Shown here: in pieces, positions 16,485 to 25,057 of the stretch
Position numbering within the stretch: position 1 is the first letter of the stretch
Layout of the letters: each line of letters begins with the position of its first letter
Assembly: GCA_029569255.1 (NCBI GenBank)
Contig: JAKQUO010000019.1
Span: forward strand, 211,175 to 275,174
From: Acidobacteriota bacterium
GTDB lineage: Bacteria; Acidobacteriota; Aminicenantia; Aminicenantales; Saccharicenantaceae
DNA: 64,000 nucleotides
Direction: 5' to 3'
Translations under genes and position numbers: made by a program
The notes under the pieces: generated by a model
Databases searched by the model: none
Seen by the model: the letters and a program-made list of their open reading frames with translations, nothing else
Told to the model about the DNA's origin: nothing

Positions 16485-17329
16485 ACAAAAAAGCCTTGGG
16501 CAAGGGTCTGGCCGCGTTCATTCCCGACGAATTCAGCATCCTCAAGGATGAGCGCTTCGCCGAGCTCGACATCGAGGACATCAAACCCAACCCGCTTCAA
16601 CCGCGGACGAAGTTCGACGACAAAACGATCGATGAGCTGGCCCAGTCGATCAGGGAGACGGGCATCGTGCAGCCGGTCATCGTGACCCCCGAGGCCGGCC
16701 ATTACAAGATCGTCGTCGGAGAGCGGCGGTGGCGGGCGGCCCAGAAGGCCGGCCTGCGCAAGGTCCCCGTCCTCGTCCGCAACATCCCGAGGGACCGGGA
16801 GCTCGAGGTCTCGCTGATCGAGAACATCCACCGCGAGGAGCTGAACGCCCTGGAGATCGCCCACGCCTTCCAACGGCTCGTCGACGAGCTCGGCTACGCC
16901 CAGCACGAGCTGGCCGGCAAGGTCGGCAAGGACAGGAGCTCGGTCGCCAACTACCTCCGGATCCTCAAGCTGCCCCAGGAGATCCAGGACCGGCTGGGCG
17001 CGGGCGACATCTCGATGGGCCACGCCCGGGCCCTCCTGGCCCTGGACGAGACGTCGGCCCAGCTCTTCGCCTGCCGGCAGGTCGTCGACCGCGGCCTGTC
17101 GGTCCGGATGACCGAGGCGCTCGTCAACCGCCTCAAGAAGCGGGCGCCCCGGACGCAGCGCAGCCTGGCCGACCCCGACCTTCACGCCCTCCAGGAGGAG
17201 ATGCTCAAGACCCTGGGGACCAAGGTCGTCGTCGCGGGGACCAGGTCGAAAGGGGTCGTGAAGATCTACTATTTCTCGCTGGATGACCTCAACAGGATCT
17301 ATGACCGGGTCAAAGGAGCTCCATCATGA
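16481..17329 (+). CDS. parB: Chromosome partitioning protein ParB (Spo0J)
   Basis: 282 residues. The CTP-binding N-terminal domain has QPRTKFDDKTIDELAQSI, GERRWRAAQKAGL and the nearby ENIHREELNALEIA; a central HTH (DELGYAQHELAGKVGKDRSS) binds parS; a C-terminal dimerisation region follows. It loads at the parS in mnmG/parA and slides as a CTP-dependent clamp. It couples at both ends by ATGA overlaps, to parA upstream and the bactofilin downstream. Confidence 0.96.
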   Translation: MNKKALGKGLAAFIPDEFSILKDERFAELDIEDIKPNPLQPRTKFDDKTIDELAQSIRETGIVQPVIVTPEAGHYKIVVGERRWRAAQKAGLRKVPVLVRNIPRDRELEVSLIENIHREELNALEIAHAFQRLVDELGYAQHELAGKVGKDRSSVANYLRILKLPQEIQDRLGAGDISMGHARALLALDETSAQLFACRQVVDRGLSVRMTEALVNRLKKRAPRTQRSLADPDLHALQEEMLKTLGTKVVVAGTRSKGVVKIYYFSLDDLNRIYDRVKGAPS

Positions 17330-17715
17330 AAGACAGACCGAGGGACCTGAACGAGACCAGGCTGGCCGGGCTCATCGACGTGGAGTCGGAGTTCAAGGGC
17401 GAGCTGAAATTCAAGGGCTCGTTCCGGATCGAGGGGACCTTCAAGGGGACCATCGCCTCCGACGCCCTCCTCGTCGTCGGGGAGCGCGGCAAGGTCGAGG
17501 CCGACGTCAACGTCGGCGAGCTCGTCATCAACGGCGAGATCCGGGGGACCCTCGTGGCCGCCAACCGGATCGAGGTCCACGACAAGGGCCGCGTCTTCGG
17601 GACCCTCGTCACGCCGACCCTCGTCGTCGAGGAAGGCGCCTACCTCGAAGCCTCGTGCCAGACCAAGGCCGGGACGCCGGCGCCCGCTCCGGCCAAGGGG
17701 CCGGCCCAGGGCTGA
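17326..17715 (+). CDS. Bactofilin
   Basis: 129 residues with a central bactofilin beta-helix: repeated short strands such as GELKFKGSFRIEGTFKGTI, GKVEADVNVGELVINGEIRG and GRVFGTLVTPTLVVEEGAYL, flanked by a charged N terminus and a Pro/Ala tail. Bactofilins polymerise without nucleotides and anchor cell-shape, polar and chromosome-segregation proteins. Coupling by ATGA to parB is telling, since in Myxococcus bactofilin filaments scaffold ParAB; the same role is likely here but is inferred. A strong hairpin follows. Confidence 0.92.
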   Translation: MKDRPRDLNETRLAGLIDVESEFKGELKFKGSFRIEGTFKGTIASDALLVVGERGKVEADVNVGELVINGEIRGTLVAANRIEVHDKGRVFGTLVTPTLVVEEGAYLEASCQTKAGTPAPAPAKGPAQG

Positions 17716-17724
17716 GCCCGCGCT

Positions 17725-17745
17725 CCCGGCGCGGCGCGCGCCGGG
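17725..17745 (+). terminator. GC hairpin after the par-bactofilin operon
   Basis: CCCGGCGCG and CGCGCCGGG pair perfectly over a three-base loop, ten bases after the bactofilin stop. No T run follows, so termination efficiency is uncertain, but the pyrG promoter lies just downstream. Confidence 0.55.
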
Positions 17746-17774
17746 CCCCGCCGGCCGGGCGCGGCACGTTCCCC

Positions 17775-17803
17775 TTGAGCGCGCCGCGGCCGCGGGATAT
17801 AAT
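17775..17803 (+). promoter_or_regulatory. pyrG promoter
   Basis: TTGAGC (17775-17780), 17 bases, consensus TATAAT (17798-17803). Start predicted near 17810, leaving a leader of about 23 bases. No attenuator-like C-rich start is seen. Confidence 0.75.
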
Positions 17804-17832
17804 CGGGGGGACTTCCGGGATCAGGGCTCACG

Positions 17833-19476
17833 ATGGCCAAGTACATCTTCATCACGGGCGGCGTCATGTCGGGGCTGGGCAAGGGGATCGCGGCCGCCTC
17901 GATCGGCCGGCTCCTCGAGAGCCGCGGCTTCCGCATCACCATTCAGAAGTTCGATCCCTACCTCAACGTCGACCCCGGGACGATGAGCCCCCTCCAGCAC
18001 GGCGAGGTCTATGTCACGGACGACGGCGCCGAGACCGACCTCGACCTCGGGCACTACGAGCGCTTCACCTCGATCCGGACGACGCGGGCCCACAACTGGA
18101 CGGCCGGCAAGATCTACGAGACGATCATCCGCCGGGAGCGGCAGGGGGGCTACCTGGGCCGGACGGTCCAGGTCATCCCGCACGTCACCGACATGATCAA
18201 GTCGGCGGCCGAGTCCGTCGCCGCCGGCAACGACATCGTCATCTGCGAGATCGGCGGCACGGTGGGGGACATCGAGAGCCAGCCCTTCCTCGAGGCGGCC
18301 CGCCAGATGCGCCTGTCCCTGGGCCCCGGCCGCACCCTCTTCATCCACCTCACGTTCGTCCCCCGCGTTGGCGACTCTTCCGAGCCCAAGACCAAGCCGA
18401 CGCAGCACAGCGTCAGGGAGCTGCGGGCCATCGGCATCCAGCCGGACATCCTGCTCTGCCGGACCGGCCGGGAGCTCCCCGCCGACATCAAGTCGAAGAT
18501 CGCCCTGTTCACCAACGTGCCGGCCGGGGCCGTGGTCACGGCCCCGGACGCCGGAACGGTCTACGAGATCCCCCTGAGCTTCGCCGCCCAGGGCCTCGAC
18601 CGGGCCATCCTCGGGATGCTCCGGCTGCCGGCCCGGAAGGGGGACCTGGCCGCGTGGGAGGCCATGGTCGAACGCCTCAAGCGCCCGAAGGACATCGTCG
18701 AGATCGCCATCGTCGGAAAGTACGCCGGGCTTCGCGACGCCTACATGAGCCTGACGCAGGCCCTCGTCCACGGCGGCCTGGCCCACCGGCTCGAGGTCGG
18801 GATCGACTGGATCGAGGCCGAGGCGCTGGAGAAGGAGGACCCGGCCGGGCCCCTGGGCCGCAAGGACGGCATCCTCGTTCCCGGCGGCTTCGGCAAGCGG
18901 GGCATCGAGGGCAAGGTCCGGGCCGCCGCGTTCGCCCGCGAGAACAAGGTCCCGTTCCTGGGCATCTGCCTGGGCATGCAGTGCGCCGCCATCGAATACG
19001 CCCGGTCGATGGCCGGGCTGAAGAAGGCCAACAGCACCGAGTTCGCGCCGGACGCGCCGCACAAGGTCATCGTCGGCTTGCGCGAGCCGGCCCCGGACCG
19101 CGACGTCGGCGGGACGATGCGGCTGGGGCGGTTCCGCTGCGAGCTCGAGCGGGGCAGCCTGGCCCACCAGGCCTACCGGGCCCTCTTGGTTTCGGAGCGC
19201 CACCGCCATCGCTACGCCTTCAATCCCGCCTACCGGGACGCCCTGGCCGAGGCCGGCCTCGTCTTCTCGGGGACCGACCCCGACAGCGGGCTGGTCGAGA
19301 TCATCGAGGCCCCGGACCACCCCTGGTTCCTCGGCTGCCAGTTCCACCCGGAGTACAAATCCAAGCCGCTCGCTCCGCACCCTCTGTTCAAGGCCTTCGT
19401 CGGCGCGAGCTACACCCGGCGGCGCCGCGAGGGGAGGGCGGCCGGGCCGGCTAAGAGGCCGGCCCGGGTCAGGTAG
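17833..19476 (+). CDS. pyrG: CTP synthase
   Basis: 547 residues. It makes CTP from UTP, ATP and glutamine. The N-terminal amidoligase begins KYIFITGGVMSGLGKGI with the P-loop, DPYLNVDPGTMSP and GHYERF; the C-terminal class I glutaminase has the nucleophile in GICLGMQ and the His/Glu of FHPEYKSKP. Length and domain order are standard. CTP is the cofactor of ParB, encoded nearby, but no regulatory link can be read. Confidence 0.97.
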   Translation: MAKYIFITGGVMSGLGKGIAAASIGRLLESRGFRITIQKFDPYLNVDPGTMSPLQHGEVYVTDDGAETDLDLGHYERFTSIRTTRAHNWTAGKIYETIIRRERQGGYLGRTVQVIPHVTDMIKSAAESVAAGNDIVICEIGGTVGDIESQPFLEAARQMRLSLGPGRTLFIHLTFVPRVGDSSEPKTKPTQHSVRELRAIGIQPDILLCRTGRELPADIKSKIALFTNVPAGAVVTAPDAGTVYEIPLSFAAQGLDRAILGMLRLPARKGDLAAWEAMVERLKRPKDIVEIAIVGKYAGLRDAYMSLTQALVHGGLAHRLEVGIDWIEAEALEKEDPAGPLGRKDGILVPGGFGKRGIEGKVRAAAFARENKVPFLGICLGMQCAAIEYARSMAGLKKANSTEFAPDAPHKVIVGLREPAPDRDVGGTMRLGRFRCELERGSLAHQAYRALLVSERHRHRYAFNPAYRDALAEAGLVFSGTDPDSGLVEIIEAPDHPWFLGCQFHPEYKSKPLAPHPLFKAFVGASYTRRRREGRAAGPAKRPARVR

Positions 19477-19533
19477 ATAGAAGATAATAAACAAGATGTC
19501 AACTATCTCGAGCGGCTCGTCAAGGAGGGCAGA

Positions 19534-20901
19534 TTGGATATAAATCCCAAGATCTTCCGGGAATACGATATCCGCGGCGTCGCCGGTCAGGACCTGGACG
19601 AAGCGGCCGTGGAGGTCCTGGGCCGGGCCATGGGCACGTTCTTCCTCGGCCGGGGCCAGGGCGACGTCGCCGTCGGCCGCGACGTGCGGCTGAGCTCGCC
19701 GGGCTTCGCCGGGGCCCTCGTCCGGGGCCTGCTCTCCACGGGCTGCGACGTCGCCGACATCGGGGTCGTGCCGACCCCGCTGCTCTATTTCTCGGTCTTC
19801 CACAGGAAGATGCCGGCCGGCGTCATGGTCACCGGATCGCACAATCCGCCCGAGCACAACGGCTTCAAGATGATGTCCGGCGAGGAGACCCTCTACGGCA
19901 AGACGATCCAGGCCCTCTACGAGATCGTCCGCAAGGGCGTCTTCCCGCGGGGCCAGGGCCGGGCCCGGACGCTCGACATCGTCCCCGAGTACCAGGATTA
20001 TGTCGCCGGGAACGTCCGCTTGGCCCGGCCGGTCAAGCTGGTCATCGACGCCGGCAACGGCACCGGCGGCGTCGTGGCCGCGCCCCTCTTCGAGAAGCTC
20101 GGGGCCGGGGTCACGGCCCTTTTCTGCGAGCCGGACGGGCGCTTCCCCAACCACCACCCGGACCCGACGCTGCCCGAGGCGATGGACAAGCTCGTCGCCG
20201 AAGTGAAGGCGACCGGGGCCGAGCTCGGCATCGCCTACGACGGCGACGCCGACCGGATCGGCGTCGTCGACGATGCGGGCCGGATCATCTGGGGCGACCA
20301 GCTCCTCATCCTCTTCGCCCGGGACATCCTGCCGGGCCGTCCCGGCGCGGCCGTCATCTCCGAGGTCAAGGCCTCCAAGGTCCTCTACGACGAGATCGCC
20401 CGGCTCGGCGGCCGGCCGATCATGTGGCGCACGGGCCATTCCCTGATCAAGAAGAAGATCAAGGAGGAGAACGCCCCGCTGGCCGGCGAGATGAGCGGGC
20501 ACATCTTCTTCAACGACCGCTGGTTCGGCTTCGACGACGCCATCTACGCCTCGGCGCGGCTGGTCGAGATCCTGTCCCGCTCGAAGGACAGGCTCTCGGC
20601 GACGATGGACGGCCTGCCGAAGACCTATTCGACGCCCGAGATCCGCATCTACGCCTCCGACGAGGTCAAGTTCAAGATCGTCGACGAGGTCCGCCGCGAG
20701 CTGGCCTCCCGCCTCCCGGTCATCGACATCGACGGCGTCCGGGCCATCTATCCAGGCGGCTGGGGCCTCGTCCGGGCCTCCAACACGCAGGCCGTCATCG
20801 TCCTCCGCTTCGAGGCCGACACCGAAGCGGAGCTGGCCGCGATCCAGGCCGACATCCGCGGCGTCCTGCAGCGGACGATCAACAGGCTCGGGGCGGCATG
20901 A
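19534..20901 (+). CDS. Phosphomannomutase/phosphoglucomutase
   Basis: 455 residues of the alpha-D-phosphohexomutase family: the phosphoserine loop TGSHNPPEHNGFKM, metal loop DGDADRIG, sugar loop GEMSGHIFF and a C-terminal phosphate loop RASNTQAV. Start TTG 19534 is set by the strong SD AAGGAGG (19522-19528). It interconverts hexose-6-phosphate and hexose-1-phosphate for GDP-mannose or glucan precursors. Coupling to manC by ATGA makes mannose-6-P to mannose-1-P its likely main job (ManB/AlgC type). Confidence 0.93.
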   Translation: MDINPKIFREYDIRGVAGQDLDEAAVEVLGRAMGTFFLGRGQGDVAVGRDVRLSSPGFAGALVRGLLSTGCDVADIGVVPTPLLYFSVFHRKMPAGVMVTGSHNPPEHNGFKMMSGEETLYGKTIQALYEIVRKGVFPRGQGRARTLDIVPEYQDYVAGNVRLARPVKLVIDAGNGTGGVVAAPLFEKLGAGVTALFCEPDGRFPNHHPDPTLPEAMDKLVAEVKATGAELGIAYDGDADRIGVVDDAGRIIWGDQLLILFARDILPGRPGAAVISEVKASKVLYDEIARLGGRPIMWRTGHSLIKKKIKEENAPLAGEMSGHIFFNDRWFGFDDAIYASARLVEILSRSKDRLSATMDGLPKTYSTPEIRIYASDEVKFKIVDEVRRELASRLPVIDIDGVRAIYPGGWGLVRASNTQAVIVLRFEADTEAELAAIQADIRGVLQRTINRLGAA

Positions 20902-21986
20902 GCGGACGGGACATCCGGGCCGTCATCCTGGCCGGCGGCCGGGGCGCCCGGTTCTGGCCGCTCGGCCGGCGTTCCCGGCCCAAGCAGTTCCTGAGCATCA
21001 CCGGGCCCGACCCGATGCTCCTCGACACCGTCCGCCGCGTCCGGCCCGTCGTCCCGCCGCGGCGGCTGACGCTCGTCGCCGACGCGGCCCAGACGCGGGC
21101 GGCCCGGAAGCTCCTGCCGCGCCTGCCCGCGAGCTGTTTCCTGGTCGAGCCCGAGGCCCGGAACACCGCCCCGGCCCTCATGCTGGCCACGGCCCGGGTC
21201 TGGCTGGACGACCCCGAGGCCGTCGTCGCCGTCCTGCCGGCCGACCACCTCATCCGCGACGAAAACCGCTTCCGGCGCGTTCTCCGGGCCGCCGCGGAAG
21301 CCGCGGCCCGCGAGGACGCCCTGATCACGTTCGGCGTCCGGCCGACCTATCCCGCCACCGGCTACGGCTACATCCGCCACGACCGGTGCCGGGGCCGCCG
21401 GCGCTCCGGCGTCGTCTTCTATCCCGTCCTGGGGTTCAAGGAGAAGCCGAACCTGGCCCTGGCCGACGAGTACCTGGCCTCAGGCGACTACGCCTGGAAC
21501 TCCGGGATGTTCCTGTGGCGGGCCGGGGTCTTCGCCGGGAAGCTCGAGCGGTTCGCGCCCGGGCTCGTCCCCGCCTGGAAGGGCATGGTCGAGGCCCTGA
21601 GGTCGAAGAGCCAGGCCAGGCTCCGGGCGGCCTTCGCCCGGGCCCCGGCCCTGTCCATCGACTACGCGCTCATGGAACGGGCCGAAGGGGTCCTCGTCGC
21701 CGACGGCGATTTCGGCTGGTCCGACGTCGGCGCATGGTCGACGCTCCTCGAGGTCTGGCCCCGGGACGCCCGCGGCAACACCTCCCGCGGCGAGACGCTG
21801 GCCCTCGAGTCCAGGGGCTGCCTCGTCTGGAACCCCGGCCGCCTGACCGCCCTCGTCGGCGTCCGCGACCTCATCGTCGTCGACGCGGGCGACGCCCTGC
21901 TCGTCTGCGACGCCTCCCTCGACCAGAAGGTCAAGGACGTCGTCGAGGCCCTGGAACGGAAGAAGGCGCTCCGCAAGTACGTCTAA
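20898..21986 (+). CDS. manC: Mannose-1-phosphate guanylyltransferase
   Basis: 362 residues. The nucleotidyltransferase start LAGGRGARFWPLGRRSRPKQF, PADHLI, FKEKPN and DFGWSDVGAW identify the short GDP-mannose pyrophosphorylase form without the fused isomerase domain. It makes GDP-mannose from mannose-1-P and GTP. ATG 20898 overlaps the mutase stop, so precursor synthesis is organised in one unit. Confidence 0.94.
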   Translation: MSGRDIRAVILAGGRGARFWPLGRRSRPKQFLSITGPDPMLLDTVRRVRPVVPPRRLTLVADAAQTRAARKLLPRLPASCFLVEPEARNTAPALMLATARVWLDDPEAVVAVLPADHLIRDENRFRRVLRAAAEAAAREDALITFGVRPTYPATGYGYIRHDRCRGRRRSGVVFYPVLGFKEKPNLALADEYLASGDYAWNSGMFLWRAGVFAGKLERFAPGLVPAWKGMVEALRSKSQARLRAAFARAPALSIDYALMERAEGVLVADGDFGWSDVGAWSTLLEVWPRDARGNTSRGETLALESRGCLVWNPGRLTALVGVRDLIVVDAGDALLVCDASLDQKVKDVVEALERKKALRKYV

Positions 21987-22023
21987 CATCCATAAGGATA
22001 TTTCGCCCAAGGAGGAGTCGGAG

Positions 22024-23535
22024 ATGAGAAAACGCGCCCTCGTCCTCGCCCTGGCGGCGGCCGTCCTCTCGGCCTTCGCCCTGGCCGGCGACGTCACCCT
22101 GGACGTCAAGGAGCACGTCCTCGGGAACGGCATGAAGATCCTGATGATCCCCAAGCCGGGAGTGCCCCGCGTCGTCTGCCACGTCTATTTCAAGGTCGGC
22201 TCGATCAACGAGCGGCCGGGCATCACCGGCAGCGCCCACGTCCACGAGCACCTGATGTTCAAGGGCACCAAGGTCATGGGCGTCACCGATTACGCGGCGG
22301 ACGCCGGGATCGACGCCCGGATCGACGAGCTCATGGGCCGGATCTACCGGGAGAAGTTCTGGAAGGCCGACGGCGACCAGGCCAAGATCGCCGCCTGGCA
22401 GAAGCAGGCCGACGAGCTCGCCGCGGCCCAGAAGGCCACCATCATCAAGGACGACCTCTGGACCCAGTACATGAAGAACGGCGGCACCGGGCTCAACGCC
22501 TCGACCAGCCAAGAGACGACCGGCTACTACGTCACCCTGCCCTCGAACAAGATCGAGCTCCAGATGCTCCTGGAGTCCGACCGGATGATGAACGCCGTCT
22601 TCCGGGAGTTCTACTCGGAGAAGGACGTCATCATGGAGGAGCGGCGGCTGAGCGAGAACCAGCCCGGCTTCTTCTTCAGCGAGCAGGTCAACGCCGCTTT
22701 CTACGCGGCCTCGCCCTATCGTTGGAGCGTCCTCGGCTGGATGGACGACCTCAAGAAGGTGACCCGGCAGGACCTCTACGACTTCCACAACACCTACTAC
22801 GTCCCGAACAACGCCGTGGCCATCTACGTCGGCGACTTCGAGCCCGCCGCGGTCGTCGCCCTGGCCGAGAAGTACTTCGGCCGCATCCCCAAGGGCCCGG
22901 ACCTCGAGCCCATCCGGACGAGCGAGCCGCCTCAGTACAGCGAGAAGCGGATGTACGGCGAGGGCCCGGCCGCGACGAGCCTGCAGATGATGTTCCACGT
23001 CCCGCCGGCCGGCGATCCCGACTCCCAGGCCTTGGCCATCCTGTCCAGCACGCTCGGCTCGGGCGGCGGCGGATTCCGCGGCATGGGGGGCGGCGGCACG
23101 GGGCGCCTGTACAAGGCCCTCGTCCGCGACAAGCAGCTGGCCGTCAGCGCCTCGGCCTCGAGCCGGCCCCAGTGGTACGTCGGCGCATTCCAGTTCAGCG
23201 CGACGCCGCGCCTGGACAAGGGCGTCAAGCCCGAGGAGCTCGAAAAGGAGATCTGGGCCGAGATCGAGAAGGTCAAGAAGGAGGGCCTGACGGACGAGGA
23301 GATCCAGAAGGCCAAGAACCAGGGCGAGGCCATGTTCATCCGCGGCCTCGGCAGCGCCGCCGGGCTGGCCGGCCAGGTCGGCCGGGCCGAGCTCATGCGC
23401 GGCTGGAGGTCCATCCTGACGGACCTCGAGGCCCTCAAGAAGGTCACCAACGACGACATCAAGCGCGTGGCCGCCAAGTACTTCGTCAAGGACAACAGCC
23501 TGACCGCCATCTACGCCCGGAAGACGGGGCGGTAA
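22024..23535 (+). CDS. M16 zinc metallopeptidase, catalytic partner
   Basis: 503 residues with a signal peptide (about 1-21). The inverted zinc motif HxxEH appears as HVHEH (residues 72-76) and a downstream Glu-rich helix carries MEERRLSENQPG as the third ligand region. A helical insert of about 60 residues separates the two, longer than in standard pitrilysin-like M16B. A C-terminal M16C half follows. SD AAGGAGG at 22009-22015. It should act in the periplasm on small peptides, in partnership with the next gene, which lacks the zinc motif. Confidence 0.93.
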   Translation: MRKRALVLALAAAVLSAFALAGDVTLDVKEHVLGNGMKILMIPKPGVPRVVCHVYFKVGSINERPGITGSAHVHEHLMFKGTKVMGVTDYAADAGIDARIDELMGRIYREKFWKADGDQAKIAAWQKQADELAAAQKATIIKDDLWTQYMKNGGTGLNASTSQETTGYYVTLPSNKIELQMLLESDRMMNAVFREFYSEKDVIMEERRLSENQPGFFFSEQVNAAFYAASPYRWSVLGWMDDLKKVTRQDLYDFHNTYYVPNNAVAIYVGDFEPAAVVALAEKYFGRIPKGPDLEPIRTSEPPQYSEKRMYGEGPAATSLQMMFHVPPAGDPDSQALAILSSTLGSGGGGFRGMGGGGTGRLYKALVRDKQLAVSASASSRPQWYVGAFQFSATPRLDKGVKPEELEKEIWAEIEKVKKEGLTDEEIQKAKNQGEAMFIRGLGSAAGLAGQVGRAELMRGWRSILTDLEALKKVTNDDIKRVAAKYFVKDNSLTAIYARKTGR

Positions 23536-23545
23536 GGAGGACGAC

Positions 23546-25012
23546 ATGAAAAGAGCCATCATCACCATTCTCGTGCTTCTCACGGCCGGCGCCGGTTTCG
23601 CCCCGGCCCAGGCCAAGCACCCGTCCGAGCTGAAATACCCGGCCCTCAAGTACGAGCCGCCGTCCCCCGCGGCCTTCCGCGTCGTCTACGCCGGCGGCCT
23701 GCGGGCCTACGTCCAGCCGGACAAGAGCTTGCCCCTCTTCAACATCACCGCGGTCGTCAACTGCGGCGACCTCTACGTCCCCAAGGACAAGACAGGGCTC
23801 GGCCGGGTCCTGGGCGACCAGCTGATCAAGGGCGGCACGGCGACCAGGGAGGGGCAGGCCATCGAGGACCGCGTCGATTTCCTCGGCGGCACCCTGAGCT
23901 TCATGGTCGGCGAGAGGACCGCGTCCTTGAGCCTGTCGGTCCTCTCCAAGGACCTCGACGAGGGCCTGGCCCTGTTCTTCGACGTCCTCCGCAACCCGGC
24001 CTTCCGGGAGGAGCCGCTGAAGCTGGCCAAGGCCCGTTTCGTCGAGCAGCTGCGCCAGGCCAACGACAATCCGAGCCAGGTCCTCAGCCGCGAGTTCGAC
24101 CGGCTGCTCTACGGCGACAACGCCCTGACCTGGCAGGCGACCAAGGCCACCTACGAGGGCGTCGCCGCGGCCGACCTCAAGGCCTTCCACGCCAGGTATT
24201 TCAAGCCCGGGAACGTCATCCTGGCGGTTTCCGGCGACTTCGACAAGGCCGCGCTCAAGGCCAAGATCGAGAAGCTGACCGCCGGCTGGAAGGGCGGCGC
24301 GGTCGCGTTCCCGGCCCTGCCCACGAGCTTCCCGGCCCCCGAGCCGGGCGTCTATTTCATCCAGAAGGCCATCAACCAGGGCTACATCAGCCTCGGCCAC
24401 CTCGGCCTCGAGGACACCAATCCCGATTACTACGCCGTCCAGGTCATGAACTTCATCCTCGGCGGCGGCAGCTTCACCTCGAGGATCACCTCCAAGGTCC
24501 GCTCGGACGAGGGCCTGTCCTACAACCAGGGCAGCCGCTTCACCTACCGCTGGGGGCTGCCCGGCACCTTCTCCGGCTACGTCCAGACCAAGTCGGAGAC
24601 GGTCGGTTACGCCATTTCGCTCATCCTCGACGAGTTCGACCGCATCCGCAGGGAGCCGGTCTCGGACGCGGAGATGGAAACGGCCGTCAACTACTACCTC
24701 GAGAGCTTCGCCGACAGCTTCCAGTCGCCGCAGTCGACGATGATGAGCTTCGCCAACCTGGAGATGACCGGCAAGCCGATGGACTACTACAAGAATTACC
24801 GGGCCCGGATCCAGGCCGTGACCAAGGCCAAGGTCCAGGAGGCGGCCGGCAAGTACATCCGGCCGGACACGGCCGTCATCCTGATCGTGGGGGATTTCGA
24901 GCCCTGCGACAAGGGCGGCGACAAGTGGCCGGGCCCGCTCGCCAAGCTGGGCAAGCTCCACAGGATCCAGCTGACCGACCCGATGACCGGGCAGGAGACG
25001 AAGACGCCGTAG
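23546..25012 (+). CDS. M16 family protein without zinc motif
   Basis: 488 residues with a signal peptide (about 1-23). It has the M16 fold (AAVVNCGDLYVPKDK-type strand, KIEKLTAGWKGG, and the R/Y pair region RITSKVRSDEGLSYNQGSRF) but the zinc site is gone: where HxxEH should be, residues about 84-98 read GLGRVLGDQLIKGGT. It is thus the non-catalytic subunit of a two-gene M16 peptidase, ten bases after its active partner, with SD GGAGG. The pattern of one active and one inactive chain is known for M16B enzymes. Confidence 0.92.
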   Translation: MKRAIITILVLLTAGAGFAPAQAKHPSELKYPALKYEPPSPAAFRVVYAGGLRAYVQPDKSLPLFNITAVVNCGDLYVPKDKTGLGRVLGDQLIKGGTATREGQAIEDRVDFLGGTLSFMVGERTASLSLSVLSKDLDEGLALFFDVLRNPAFREEPLKLAKARFVEQLRQANDNPSQVLSREFDRLLYGDNALTWQATKATYEGVAAADLKAFHARYFKPGNVILAVSGDFDKAALKAKIEKLTAGWKGGAVAFPALPTSFPAPEPGVYFIQKAINQGYISLGHLGLEDTNPDYYAVQVMNFILGGGSFTSRITSKVRSDEGLSYNQGSRFTYRWGLPGTFSGYVQTKSETVGYAISLILDEFDRIRREPVSDAEMETAVNYYLESFADSFQSPQSTMMSFANLEMTGKPMDYYKNYRARIQAVTKAKVQEAAGKYIRPDTAVILIVGDFEPCDKGGDKWPGPLAKLGKLHRIQLTDPMTGQETKTP

Positions 25013-25057
25013 GCCCGGCCGCGAGGACGGCCAAGCCGGGACAACAAGAAAGCCCCG

